NCBI GenBank assembly: GCA_934553255.1
Contig: CAKTEZ010000016.1
Location: 1-31,265, forward strand
Direction of reading: 5' to 3'
Source: an uncultured Oscillospiraceae bacterium
Lineage (GTDB): Bacteria > Bacillota > Clostridia > Oscillospirales > Oscillospiraceae
DNA: 31,265 nucleotides
This document shows, piece after piece, positions 1-8,104 of this stretch. Under the pieces are notes generated by a model. The model was not told where the DNA came from. It was given only the letters and a program-made list of their open reading frames with translations, and searched no databases. Within the stretch, counting starts at the first letter, position 1. The number at the start of each line of letters is the position of its first letter. The translations under genes were made by a program, and so were the position numbers.

Positions 1-261
1 GCCATGGGCTTCATGCTCGAGGACCGCGGCATCGCGCAGGTCTCCATGAACATGGTCAACTACGAGGACACCCCGCTCTATGTCACCTATGAAATGATCA
101 AGGCTCTGGCCGAGCGCTACGGCACCCGCGTCATCGAGAGCGAGATCGTCGGCCTGACCCCCGCCAAGGCGCTCATCGACTGCGCTGAGTTCTATCTCAA
201 GGCCAAGGACTTCGACTGCAAGAAGCAGGTCATGGAGTATCACCTCATCGACATGGAATAA
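1..261 (+). CDS. ftcD: Glutamate formimidoyltransferase, C-terminal part (5' end outside the window)
   Basis: The reading frame is open from base 1 and ends at TAA 259-261, so only about the last 86 residues are present. The sequence around residues 8-20 (GIAQVSMNMVNYEDTPLYV) followed by a segment with VIESEIVGLTPAKAL matches the C-terminal part of the formiminotransferase domain. The family moves the formimino group from N-formiminoglutamate, the product of histidine degradation, to tetrahydrofolate. The next gene, 24 bp downstream, is a cyclodeaminase/cyclohydrolase homologue; in animals the two activities are fused in one FTCD protein, while here they are separate genes. The ATG at 4 is internal, not the true start. 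The identification rests on a short fragment but agrees with the neighbour. Confidence 0.85.
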   Translation, partial: AMGFMLEDRGIAQVSMNMVNYEDTPLYVTYEMIKALAERYGTRVIESEIVGLTPAKALIDCAEFYLKAKDFDCKKQVMEYHLIDME

Positions 262-285
262 TTCCCCGAAAGGAGAACGAATACA

Positions 286-918
286 ATGAAACTTGCTGAA
301 CTGACCGTTACCGGCTTTGCCGACATCGTTTCCTCCGACGCTCCCGCGCCGGGCGGCGGCTCCTGCGCCGCGCTCTACGGCGCCATCGGCGCCGCGCTGA
401 CCGCCATGGTCGGCGGCCTTACCCAGGGCCGTAAGAAGTACGCCGAGTTTGCCGAACACGCCGCCGAGGTCGAGGCCAAGGGCAACGAGCTGAAGACTCG
501 CCTGCTCGATGTGATGGACCGCGACACCGACGCGTTCAATGTCGTCTCCGCCGCCTTCGGTATGCCCAAGGATACCGACGAGCAGAAGGCTGAGCGCTCC
601 GCCGCCATTCAGAACGGTCTCAAGGGCTGCACCAAGACCCCCATGGAGATGATGGAGCTGATCGACGAGACCCTCACCCTCGCCCACTCCCTCCTCGGCC
701 GCTTCAACGACACCTCCGCGAGCGACCTCGGCGTGGCGTTCCTGTCTCTCAAGGCGGGCATTCAGGGCGCGTGGCTCAATGTGCTCATCAATGTCGGCTC
801 CCTGAAGGATCAGGAGTTTGCCGCCGAGTACCGTGCGCGCGGCGAGAAGCTGCTCGCGCACGCGCTGCCTCTGGCAGACGAGTGCTATGCCGCCATCGTC
901 AAGCTGATCGACGGCTGA
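286..918 (+). CDS. Cyclodeaminase/cyclohydrolase family protein (FTCD_C-type)
   Basis: A 210-residue protein, the usual size for a stand-alone FTCD C-terminal-type domain. The glycine-rich stretch near residues 20-45 (APAPGGGSCAALYGAIGAAL, then VGGLTQGRKKY) is the family signature, and the rest is predicted helical as in the family. Members act as formiminotetrahydrofolate cyclodeaminase (releasing ammonia and giving 5,10-methenyl-THF) or as methenyl-THF cyclohydrolase (FchA). Sequence alone does not separate these. The position directly after ftcD favours the cyclodeaminase role. The ATG follows GAAAGGAGAA at a normal distance. A strong hairpin lies 18 bp after the stop codon. Confidence 0.88.
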   Translation: MKLAELTVTGFADIVSSDAPAPGGGSCAALYGAIGAALTAMVGGLTQGRKKYAEFAEHAAEVEAKGNELKTRLLDVMDRDTDAFNVVSAAFGMPKDTDEQKAERSAAIQNGLKGCTKTPMEMMELIDETLTLAHSLLGRFNDTSASDLGVAFLSLKAGIQGAWLNVLINVGSLKDQEFAAEYRARGEKLLAHALPLADECYAAIVKLIDG

Positions 919-936
919 TAAAAAACTTGCAAAACC

Positions 937-972
937 GCAATGGCTTCGGTAAGATGTTACCGAAGCCATTGC
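937..972 (+). terminator. Perfect hairpin after the cyclodeaminase gene, possible terminator or processing hairpin
   Basis: Two 16-base arms, GCAATGGCTTCGGTAA (937-952) and its exact complement (957-972), enclose a GATG loop. An A-rich run lies upstream, but downstream there is only CCCTTTCTCC, so the U-tract is weak. It sits between the cyclodeaminase gene and the HutD-family gene. It may be an imperfect intrinsic terminator or an intercistronic stem that separates expression of the two parts. Confidence 0.6.
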
Positions 973-1008
973 CCTTTCTCCAACTCAACGAAAAGGAAGG
1001 TCTATTTT

Positions 1009-1575
1009 ATGACGCTTACGCATTTGACGCCTGCCGACTACCTCACCACCCAATGGTCCGGCGGCACGACCACCCAGCTTGCCATCGCGCCGCGCGGCGC
1101 GGTCTATGCCGACCACGACTTTCTCTGGCGGCTCAGCTCCGCGACCGTCGAGCTGGACGAATCCGATTTCACCGCTCTGCCCGCCTACGACCGCGTCATC
1201 TCCACGCTGCGCGGCGACATGACGCTCACGCACAACGGCGGCGAACGGCTCACGCTCCATCCCTACGAGATCCACGATTTTTCCGGCGCGGACGACACCC
1301 ATTCGTGGGGGCGCTGCACGGACTTCAACCTCATGCTGCGCCGCGGGCAATGCCGCGGCTGCGTCACCGCGCATTTTCCGCACGGCGCGGAGACGCTCGC
1401 GCTCCGCGCGGGCGAGACCGCTCTGCTCTACTGCGGCGAGGGGAGCGTCACGCTCCGCGCGGGCGGCGAAGCGCTGACGCTTGCCGCGCACGAAAGCGCC
1501 CTGATCGAGGACGCGCCCGCGCAGCTCGCCGTCGAAGGCAGCGCGAAGCTGATGCTCGCGCAGATGTACCGCTGA
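1009..1575 (+). CDS. HutD-family cupin-like protein
   Basis: A 188-residue protein starting at ATG 1009 behind AAAAGGAAGG; the frame is open further upstream, but that part runs through the hairpin and has no ribosome site. The N-terminus (LTPADYLTTQWSGGTTTQLAI) and the following FLWRLSSATVE segment match the HutD/Ves family, a double cupin of about 190 residues. The middle segment with HPYEIHDFSGADDTHSWG and FNLMLRRG also fits. HutD proteins occur with histidine utilisation genes and have been proposed to modulate that pathway; no catalytic activity is firmly established. Proximity to ftcD supports the hut link. It is followed after 14 bp by folC. Confidence 0.82.
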   Translation: MTLTHLTPADYLTTQWSGGTTTQLAIAPRGAVYADHDFLWRLSSATVELDESDFTALPAYDRVISTLRGDMTLTHNGGERLTLHPYEIHDFSGADDTHSWGRCTDFNLMLRRGQCRGCVTAHFPHGAETLALRAGETALLYCGEGSVTLRAGGEALTLAAHESALIEDAPAQLAVEGSAKLMLAQMYR

Positions 1576-1589
1576 AGGGAGGCACCGCG

Positions 1590-2858
1590 ATGACCGGAGA
1601 AGCTGTCGCCGCGCGCATCCATCAGTATGCGTGGACCGGACGCAAGCCGGGTCTGGAACGCACCCGCGCCCTGCTCGCCGTGTTGGGAAACCCCGAAGCG
1701 TCCCTGCACTTTGTCCACATCACCGGCTCGAACGGCAAAGGCTCCACCGCCGCCATGCTCGCCTCCGTTCTTTCGGCGGCGGGCTATCGCACGGGGCTTT
1801 TCACTTCGCCGCACCTCTACCGCTTCAACGAGCGCTTTCAGGTGAACGGCGCGCCCATCCCCGACGATGCGCTCACGCGCATCGCGGAGCGCGTGCTTGC
1901 CGCGGCGGATACGCTCGCCGAACACCCCACAGAGTTCGAGCTGATGACCGCCATTGGTCTTCTCTGGTTCGCGGAAAACGCCTGCGACCTCGCCGTGGTC
2001 GAGGTCGGCATGGGCGGGCGTCTGGACTCCACCAATGTCATTCCAGCCCCCGAGGCGGCGGTCATCACCAATATCGGTTTGGAGCATACCGCCATTCTCG
2101 GCAGCACGCTCGCCGCCATCGCCGCGGAAAAGTCCGGCATCCTCAAGCGCGGCTGCCGCGCCGTACTCTACCGCCAGAGCCGCGAGGTGGAGGACATTGT
2201 CCGGCGCGCCTGCGCCGCCGAGGGCGTTCCCCTCACCGTCACCGATCCCGCACAGCTTACGCTGCTGCGCTCCGACCTTGACGGGCAGCGTTTCACCTAC
2301 CGCGGCGGCGCGCCGCTGCTTCTGCCGCTGCTGGGCGAATATCAGCTCTCCAACGCCATGACCGTGCTGGACACGGTGGACGCGCTCCGCGCGCAGGGCC
2401 GGCGCATTCCGGCGGAGGCGGTCGCGCGCGGCCTTGCCGCCGCGCGTTGGCCCGGGCGTCTGGAGTTGGTCCGCCGCCGCCCCGATCTCATTATCGACGG
2501 CGGTCACAATCCCCAATGCGCGCAGGCGCTTGCCGCGTCGCTGCGCCGTCTCTACGGCGAGAAAAAGCTCATTTTCCTCATCGGCGTACTTGCCGACAAG
2601 GACTGGCAGAGCATGGTCGGCGAGGTGCTGCCGTTGGCGAAGCGGGTGATCGCCGTCCGCCCCGAAAGCGAGCGCGCCAAGGATGAAAACGAGCTTGCCG
2701 CATGGGTCCGCGCGCAAGGCGTTCCCGCCGAGGCGCACGCCACCATCGGCGAGGCGCTGGACGCCGCGCTCGCCCTTGCGGGGCCGGAGGACGCGGTCTG
2801 CGCCTACGGCTCGCTTTACAGCGTCGGCGAGCTGCGCCACCATCTCGGTCTTTGCTGA
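1590..2858 (+). CDS. folC: Bifunctional dihydrofolate synthase / folylpolyglutamate synthase
   Basis: A 422-residue Mur-ligase-type protein, the normal length for FolC. Seen in order: the ATP-binding loop GSNGKGST at residues 46-53, the LFTSPHLYRFNERF segment, the VVEVGMGGRLDSTNV block, ITNIGLEHTAILG with the following AAEKSGILK, and DGGHNPQ in the C-terminal domain. The enzyme joins glutamate to dihydropteroate and lengthens the polyglutamate tail of reduced folates, keeping the cofactor in the cytoplasm. The start ATG 1590 follows GAAGGGAGG; a longer open frame upstream only shadows the two preceding genes. Its place between a folate-dependent histidine branch and the glycine cleavage operon fits one-carbon metabolism. 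Confidence 0.95.
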   Translation: MTGEAVAARIHQYAWTGRKPGLERTRALLAVLGNPEASLHFVHITGSNGKGSTAAMLASVLSAAGYRTGLFTSPHLYRFNERFQVNGAPIPDDALTRIAERVLAAADTLAEHPTEFELMTAIGLLWFAENACDLAVVEVGMGGRLDSTNVIPAPEAAVITNIGLEHTAILGSTLAAIAAEKSGILKRGCRAVLYRQSREVEDIVRRACAAEGVPLTVTDPAQLTLLRSDLDGQRFTYRGGAPLLLPLLGEYQLSNAMTVLDTVDALRAQGRRIPAEAVARGLAAARWPGRLELVRRRPDLIIDGGHNPQCAQALAASLRRLYGEKKLIFLIGVLADKDWQSMVGEVLPLAKRVIAVRPESERAKDENELAAWVRAQGVPAEAHATIGEALDAALALAGPEDAVCAYGSLYSVGELRHHLGLC

Positions 2859-2903
2859 GCGCGCCGAAACGCAGCCATGTGAAAGGATAAGGAGGTCTGT
2901 TCC

Positions 2904-3410
2904 ATGAAAGAAAACCGGAAGCTCCTGCGGGAGATCCTTGAGGACATCCGCCACGACATGACGGATGAGGAGGTGCTGAACCTGCTGGCGGACAGCAAGA
3001 TCTCTGAAGATCCCGCCGGTGAAAAGGAAAAATACACGCTTGGGCAGCGGGCGGCGGACTCTATCGCGCGGTTCGCGGGCAGCTGGGCGTTTATCTTTTC
3101 CTTTACCGGCGTGCTGATCCTCTGGATGGCCGTCAACGCGCTGCTTGCCGCCAAGGCCTTTGACCCGTACCCGTTCATTCTGCTCAATCTGGTACTCTCC
3201 TGCGTGGCGGCGATCCAGGCGCCGCTCATCATGATGAGCCAGAACCGGCAGGAGGAGAAGGACCGCCGCCGCGCGGAAAACGACTATAAGGTCAACCTCA
3301 AGACCGAGATCATGATCGAGGACCTTTATGATAAGGTCAACGCCATTCTTGCCAGACAGTCCGCGCTGGAAAAGCAGCTGCACGCTCAGGACGAGCGCCC
3401 GCGCGAATGA
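2904..3410 (+). CDS. DUF1003 domain-containing membrane protein
   Basis: A 168-residue protein preceded by AAGGAGG. Residues 1-50 are charged and cytoplasmic in character. Two hydrophobic stretches follow, about 57-84 (FAGSWAFIFSFTGVLILWMA) and about 92-112 (FILLNLVLSCVAAIQAPLIM), then a charged helical tail likely to form a coiled coil. This arrangement and the AGSWAFI / IQAPLIMMSQNRQ motifs are those of DUF1003 proteins. The family function is unknown. It lies 45 bp after folC and may be cotranscribed. No clear terminator with a T-run follows. Confidence 0.88.
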   Translation: MKENRKLLREILEDIRHDMTDEEVLNLLADSKISEDPAGEKEKYTLGQRAADSIARFAGSWAFIFSFTGVLILWMAVNALLAAKAFDPYPFILLNLVLSCVAAIQAPLIMMSQNRQEEKDRRRAENDYKVNLKTEIMIEDLYDKVNAILARQSALEKQLHAQDERPRE

Positions 3411-3485
3411 CCCGCTCCTGCGGAGAGCGGCATAGGTTTAAGGTACTGTTTTCTCTTTTTCGGCAAAAATCCGTTTTTTCTTTAC

Positions 3486-3514
3486 TTGACAAAGCAAGGC
3501 CGTCGTGTTACCTT
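3486..3514 (+). promoter_or_regulatory. Sigma-A-type promoter of the glycine riboswitch / gcv operon
   Basis: A perfect -35 TTGACA at 3486-3491, a 17-bp spacer, and a poor -10 TACCTT at 3509-3514. Transcription would start near 3521, giving a leader of about 305 nt that contains the riboswitch. The -10 matches only three consensus bases, so the exact start is uncertain. Confidence 0.65.
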
Positions 3515-3529
3515 AAAAAGGAAAGTGGA

Positions 3530-3725
3530 TAAAGTGATCGGATGATGGGTCACGGGAGAGACCGCGGTATATCCGCCGCGGCGCCGAAGGGGAACGCAAA
3601 AGCTCTCAGGCAGAAGGACCGGACTCGGACGACGCTCCGAAAAGTGCGGCCTGCCGCACGCCGAAGGTGCAACCTGTGTGATGCGATGTGCAAAAGGCGG
3701 GGAAACTCTCAGGTCATAAAACGGA
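3530..3725 (+). promoter_or_regulatory. Tandem glycine riboswitch (two aptamers)
   Basis: Aptamer I (about 3541-3625) shows GGGAGAGAC, then GCGCCGAAGGGG, then AGCTCTCAGGCAGAAGGACC, the conserved glycine-aptamer segments in order. Aptamer II (about 3630-3725) repeats them: GCTCCGAAAAG, CACGCCGAAGGTGCAA and AACTCTCAGGTCATAAAACG. The two are joined by a short linker, and a leader segment before aptamer I could pair with it as in known tandem glycine switches. The element ends against an intrinsic terminator, and the first gene downstream is gcvT. Members with this target normally let transcription continue when glycine is bound, so that glycine induces its own breakdown. Boundaries are approximate. 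Confidence 0.95.
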
Positions 3726-3761
3726 GGCACAAAGTTCCAGGGGGGACTTTGTGCCTTTTTT
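3726..3761 (+). terminator. Intrinsic terminator of the glycine riboswitch expression platform
   Basis: GGCACAAAGT (3726-3735) pairs with ACTTTGTGCC (3746-3755). The stem extends through TCC/GGG, leaving a small loop, and is followed by six T. It sits directly after aptamer II and 66 bp before gcvT, the expected place for riboswitch-controlled transcription termination. Confidence 0.92.
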
Positions 3762-3827
3762 CTATGCCATATTTCGATTGCTTTTATAATATCATTTATA
3801 AAATGTAATAAGAGGAGGAAACAGCTT

Positions 3828-4925
3828 ATGGAAAGGAAAACACCCCTGTATCAGACCCATGTGGACATGGGCGGAAAAATCGTGGAGTTCGGCGGCTTTC
3901 TGATGCCCGTGCAGTACCCCACCGGCGTGATCGCCGAACACACGGCCGTGCGCCGGAAGGCGGGACTCTTTGATGTTTCGCACATGGGCGAACTGCGGCT
4001 CCGCGGTCCCGACGCGGCAGCAAATGTGCAGAAGCTCATCACCGCCGACATCTCCGCCATGCAGGACGGCGACATCAAGTATGCCATGTTCTGCAACGAC
4101 GCGGGCGGCATCATCGACGACTTCATCGTCTATCGCTGCGCCGCCGACGATTACTGGCTCGTCGTCAACGCGGGCAACCGCGACAAGGACGCCGCGTGGG
4201 TCGAAGGCCATCTGTTCGGCGATGTGGACTACCGCGACGAGGGCAACGATTGGGGGCAGGTCGCGCTTCAAGGCCCCATGTCCGGCGAGATCTTGAAAAA
4301 GCTCTGTCCCGAGCAGTACATTCCCGCGAAGTATTATACCTTCATCGACAACGCGCCGCTGGATCTCGGCGGGCGCACCATTCACGCATTGGTCTCCCAG
4401 ACGGGCTACACCGGTGAATACGGCTTTGAGATCTACTGCAAGGCCGAGGATACCGTGGATCTGTGGAAGGCTCTGCTCGCCGCGGGTGAGGAATACGGTC
4501 TGATCCCCTGCGGTCTCGGCGCGCGCGACACGCTGCGTCTTGAGGCGTCCATGCCGCTCTACGGCCATGAGATGAACGACGAGATCACGCCCAAGATGGC
4601 GGGCCTTCCCTGCAAGCTGACCGGCAAGGACTTTATCGGCCGCGACGCGCTCGCTGCGCTCGGCGCGCCGAAGCTGAAACGCATCGGCATGAAGGTCGTC
4701 GGCCGCGGCATCGTGCGCGAGCATTGCGACCTCTATACGATGGAGGGCGAGAAGATCGGCTGGACATCCTCCGGCACATTCGCGCCGTTCCTCGGCTGCG
4801 GCGTAGCGATGGGCTATGTTCCCGCCGAGCAGATCGAGATCGGCAAGCACCTCAACGCCGATGTGCGCGGGCGCATGGTCGAGCTGGAGATCGTCCCCAT
4901 GCCGTTCTACAAGCTGGACAAGTAA
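3828..4925 (+). CDS. gcvT: Glycine cleavage system T protein (aminomethyltransferase)
   Basis: A 365-residue protein of normal length. It carries the N-terminal segment TPLYQTHVDMGGKIVEFGGF, the AGLFDVSHMGELRLRG block, GGIIDDFIVYR (residues 93-103, the region holding the catalytic aspartate), SQTGYTGEYGFEIY and a C-terminal GcvT barrel domain (DFIGRDAL onward). T protein takes the aminomethyl group from lipoyl-GcvH, releases ammonia and makes 5,10-methylene-THF. The start ATG follows AGAGGAGGAAA. It is the first gene of a six-gene run and is controlled by the upstream glycine riboswitch. Confidence 0.97.
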   Translation: MERKTPLYQTHVDMGGKIVEFGGFLMPVQYPTGVIAEHTAVRRKAGLFDVSHMGELRLRGPDAAANVQKLITADISAMQDGDIKYAMFCNDAGGIIDDFIVYRCAADDYWLVVNAGNRDKDAAWVEGHLFGDVDYRDEGNDWGQVALQGPMSGEILKKLCPEQYIPAKYYTFIDNAPLDLGGRTIHALVSQTGYTGEYGFEIYCKAEDTVDLWKALLAAGEEYGLIPCGLGARDTLRLEASMPLYGHEMNDEITPKMAGLPCKLTGKDFIGRDALAALGAPKLKRIGMKVVGRGIVREHCDLYTMEGEKIGWTSSGTFAPFLGCGVAMGYVPAEQIEIGKHLNADVRGRMVELEIVPMPFYKLDK

Positions 4926-4978
4926 GCATACATACTATCACAACGAACTTTACAACAAAATTTGAGGAGGACAACACC

Positions 4979-5356
4979 ATGAATTTTCCCGCTGAGCTGA
5001 AGTATTCCAAGTCCCACGAGTGGATCAAGATGGACGGCGAGACCGCCGTCATCGGCATTTCCGATTTCGCGCAGGACGCGCTGGGCGACGTGGTATTCAT
5101 CAACCTGCCCGCCGAGGGCGACGCCGTCACCGCCGGTGAGGCGTTCGGCGACGTCGAGTCCGTCAAGGCGGTCTCCGATATTGTCTCCCCCGTCAGCGGC
5201 ACCATTTGCGCGGTCAACGAGGCGCTCGCCGATGCGCCGGAAACGCTCAACTCCGACCCCTACGACGCGTGGATCATCAAGGTCGAGGGAATCAGCGGCA
5301 CCGAGGAGCTGCTCGACGCGGCGGCTTACGAGGCGCATTGCGCCGAGGAGGGCTGA
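4979..5356 (+). CDS. gcvH: Glycine cleavage system H protein
   Basis: A 125-residue lipoyl-carrier protein, normal for GcvH. The start ATG 4979 follows TTTGAGGAGGA; the frame is open upstream only as a shadow of gcvT. The lipoyl hairpin GDVESVKAVSDI places the modified lysine at K63. HEWI near residue 13 and the GISDFAQDALGDVVFI segment are also typical. H protein shuttles the aminomethyl group between GcvP and GcvT and delivers electrons to Lpd. The lysine needs lipoate, and lplA lies three genes downstream. Confidence 0.97.
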   Translation: MNFPAELKYSKSHEWIKMDGETAVIGISDFAQDALGDVVFINLPAEGDAVTAGEAFGDVESVKAVSDIVSPVSGTICAVNEALADAPETLNSDPYDAWIIKVEGISGTEELLDAAAYEAHCAEEG

Positions 5357-5357
5357 G

Positions 5358-6680
5358 ATGGGTTCTTACGTTCCTACCACCGCGGCGGAACGGGAAGAAA
5401 TGCTTGCGGCCATCGGGGTCAAACGCCTTGAGGACCTGTATCGGGCCGTCCCGCAGGGGATGCTGCTGAACGGGAAGCTCAACATCCCCGAAGGCATGAG
5501 CGAACTGGAGGTGCGCGAAAAGGTCACCGCCATGGCCGAGAAGAACAAGGTCTATAAGACGGTTCTGCGCGGCGCGGGCGCCTACCGCCACTTCATTCCC
5601 GCCGTTGTGAAGTCCATCACCTCCCGTGAGGAGCTGGTCACCTGCTACACGCCTTATCAGGCGGAGATCAGTCAGGGTGTTCTGCAGGGGACCTTCGAAT
5701 TCCAGACAATGATCTGCGAGCTGACGGGTATGGATGTTGCCAACGCCTCGCACTACGACGGCGCGACCGCCGCCGCCGAGACCATCCCCATGTGCCGCGA
5801 CCGCAAGCGCACCAAAGCCTATGTCTCCGCCGCGGCGCACCCGCAGGTCATCGAGACGATGCGGACCTACTGCTTCGCGTCCAACACCGAGTTGATCGTC
5901 GTTCCCGCAATGGACGGCAGGACCGATGCGGACGCGCTGCGCGCCGCGCTCGGCGAGGACGCCGCGTGCTTCTACCTCCAGCAGCCGAACTACTTCGGCC
6001 AGATCGAGGACGCGAAGGCCATCGGCGAGATCGTCCATGCCGCGGGCGCGAAGTTCGTCATGGGCGTGAACCCCATTGCCTGCGCCCTCCTGCCCACGCC
6101 GCGCGCGATGGGGGCGGACATTGCGGTCGGCGACGGACAGCCGCTCGGCCTCGACACCGCCTTTGGCGGTCCGTACCTCGGCTTTATGGCGACGACGGCC
6201 GCCATGACCCGTAAGCTGCCCGGCCGCATCGTCGGTCAGACCAGGGATGTGGACGGCAAGACCGGCTATGTCCTCACGCTTTCCGCGCGCGAGCAGCATA
6301 TCCGCCGCGAAAAGGCCAGCTCCAACATCTGCTCCAATCAGGCGTTGTGCGCCTTTACCGCCGGCATCTACATGGCGGCGATGGGCGAGGACGGCATGAA
6401 GCAATGCGCGCGGCTGTGTGTCTCAAAGGCGCACTATTTTGCCTCTGCGCTGGAAAAAGCGGGCTGCGCTGTCAAGTACAGGGGCGAGTTCTTCCACGAG
6501 TTCGTCACCGAGTGCGCCTGTCCCACCTGCCGCAGGAGGATCCTCGACGCGCTGGATGCGGCGGGCATTCTCGGCGGCGCGGAGGTGGACGGCGGCATTC
6601 TCTGGTGCGTGACCGAGCTGGTCTCCAAGGAGCAGCTTGACCGTGCCGCCGCCATCGTGAAGGAGGTGGAAGTGAAATGA
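5358..6680 (+). CDS. gcvPA: Glycine dehydrogenase (decarboxylating) subunit 1
   Basis: A 440-residue protein starting one base after the gcvH stop; the frame is open upstream only over gcvH. YVPTTAAEREEML at the N-terminus, YTPYQAEISQGVLQ, HYDGATAAAE and the LSAREQHIRREKASSNICS segment near residue 320 identify the alpha subunit of the split P protein. With GcvPB it forms the PLP enzyme that decarboxylates glycine and passes the aminomethyl group to GcvH. The split P protein is usual in Firmicutes, unlike the single-chain GcvP of proteobacteria. It overlaps gcvPB by 4 bp (ATGA), which suggests coupled translation. Confidence 0.96.
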   Translation: MGSYVPTTAAEREEMLAAIGVKRLEDLYRAVPQGMLLNGKLNIPEGMSELEVREKVTAMAEKNKVYKTVLRGAGAYRHFIPAVVKSITSREELVTCYTPYQAEISQGVLQGTFEFQTMICELTGMDVANASHYDGATAAAETIPMCRDRKRTKAYVSAAAHPQVIETMRTYCFASNTELIVVPAMDGRTDADALRAALGEDAACFYLQQPNYFGQIEDAKAIGEIVHAAGAKFVMGVNPIACALLPTPRAMGADIAVGDGQPLGLDTAFGGPYLGFMATTAAMTRKLPGRIVGQTRDVDGKTGYVLTLSAREQHIRREKASSNICSNQALCAFTAGIYMAAMGEDGMKQCARLCVSKAHYFASALEKAGCAVKYRGEFFHEFVTECACPTCRRRILDALDAAGILGGAEVDGGILWCVTELVSKEQLDRAAAIVKEVEVK

Positions 6681-8104
6681 AGCTCATTTTTGAACTTGGC
6701 GTCGAAGGCCGCGGCATGACCCTCATGCCCGCGTGCGATGTGCCGGAATACACCCTCCCCGAAGAGCGCACCGAGGCGCTGCACCTGCCCCATGTGAGCG
6801 AAAACGAACTGACGCGCCACTATACCGCCCTCTGCAAGCGCATCCACGGCGTGAACGACGGCTTCTATCCCCTCGGCTCCTGCACGATGAAGTACAACCC
6901 CAAGATCGACGAGGACATGGCGGCGCTGCCGGGCTTCACGCAGCTTCACCCGCTCCAGCCGGTCGAGACCGCACAGGGCGCACTTGAGGCGCTCCATGTT
7001 CTCGGCGCGGAGTTGGGCGAGATCTTCGGCATGGATGCCGTGACCTTCCAACCCGCCGCGGGCGCGCACGGCGAGTTTACCGGCGTGCTGCTCATCAAGG
7101 CGTACCACACGGACCGCGGCGACACCGCGCGCACAAAAATCATCGTGCCGGACTCCGCACACGGTACCAATCCCGCCACCGCCGCGATGTGCGGCTATCA
7201 GGTCGTGAATATTCCCTCCGGCGCAGACGGCTGCGTGGACCTCGACGCGCTGCGCGCCGCGGTCGGCCCCGACACGGCGGGACTAATGCTCACGAACCCG
7301 AACACGGTCGGCATTTTTGACAAGAACATTCTGGAGATCACAAAAATCGTCCATGACGCGGGCGGATTGTGTTACTACGACGGCGCGAACCTCAACGCCG
7401 TTATGGGCGTGGTGCGCCCGGGCGACATGGGCTTCGACTGCATCCACTCGAACCTCCACAAGACCTTTGCCACGCCGCATGGCGGCGGCGGTCCGGGCGC
7501 GGGTGCGGTCGGCTGCAAGGAATTTCTCAGAAAGTATATGCCCGCCCCGCTGGTGGTCGAGAAGGACGGCAAATTTGATTTCGAATGCCCTGAAAAGTCC
7601 ATTGGCCGCGTGAAGCAGTTCTACGGCAACTTCGATGTGTGCATCAAGGCGCTGACCTATGTGCTCACGCTCGGAAAGCGCGGCATTCCCGAGGCGGCGA
7701 TGAACGCCGTGCTGAACGCAAACTATATGCGCGTGAAGCTTGCCGGGAAATTCACCATGGCATACGACGAGATCTGTATGCATGAGTTCGTCATGTGCCT
7801 TGTGGACCTGCACAGGGAGACGGGCGTTTCCGCGCTCGACCTTGCCAAGGGAATGCTCGATCACGGCCTGCACCCGCCCACGATGTACTTCCCGCTCATC
7901 GTTCACGAAGCGCTCATGGTCGAGCCGTGCGAGACAGAGAGCAAGGAGACCATGGACGAGGTCTGCGACATCTACGGCAGGCTCTTCGACCTTGCCTACT
8001 CCGATCCCGACGCGCTCCACACCGCGCCGCACGATACGCCGGTCCGCCGCCTCGACGAGGTCGGCGCGGCGCGCAATATGATCCTTCGCTATTCATTCAC
8101 ATGA
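6677..8104 (+). CDS. gcvPB: Glycine dehydrogenase (decarboxylating) subunit 2
   Basis: A 475-residue protein. Motifs are GFYPLGSCTMKYNPK (residues about 62-76), FQPAAGAHGEFTG, DSAHGTNPATA, YYDGANLNA and SNLHKTFATPHGGGGPGAG, where K262 is the expected PLP-binding lysine. The length fits the beta subunit. It starts at ATG 6677 inside the gcvPA stop and itself ends in an ATGA overlap with lplA, so gcvPA, gcvPB and lplA are translationally joined. Confidence 0.96.
   Translation: MKLIFELGVEGRGMTLMPACDVPEYTLPEERTEALHLPHVSENELTRHYTALCKRIHGVNDGFYPLGSCTMKYNPKIDEDMAALPGFTQLHPLQPVETAQGALEALHVLGAELGEIFGMDAVTFQPAAGAHGEFTGVLLIKAYHTDRGDTARTKIIVPDSAHGTNPATAAMCGYQVVNIPSGADGCVDLDALRAAVGPDTAGLMLTNPNTVGIFDKNILEITKIVHDAGGLCYYDGANLNAVMGVVRPGDMGFDCIHSNLHKTFATPHGGGGPGAGAVGCKEFLRKYMPAPLVVEKDGKFDFECPEKSIGRVKQFYGNFDVCIKALTYVLTLGKRGIPEAAMNAVLNANYMRVKLAGKFTMAYDEICMHEFVMCLVDLHRETGVSALDLAKGMLDHGLHPPTMYFPLIVHEALMVEPCETESKETMDEVCDIYGRLFDLAYSDPDALHTAPHDTPVRRLDEVGAARNMILRYSFT

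Noticed and set aside
1428..3383. A 651-residue open frame on the - strand, antisense to folC and the DUF1003 gene
   Set aside because: It is a shadow of genes with strong motif support on the + strand, and its composition is arginine/alanine-rich as in other antisense frames here.
3412..3430. CCGCTC/GAGCGG hairpin after the DUF1003 gene as a terminator
   Set aside because: The stem is only six pairs and no T-run follows it; the T-rich stretch near 3450-3482 has no proper stem.
3785..3790. TATAAT just before gcvT, as a second gcv promoter
   Set aside because: No -35 box lies at 16-18 bp and there is no extended -10. It falls in an AT-rich stretch between the riboswitch terminator and the ribosome site.
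3542..3808. An 88-residue open frame upstream of gcvT
   Set aside because: It runs through the conserved segments of the tandem glycine riboswitch and its terminator, and has no ribosome site.
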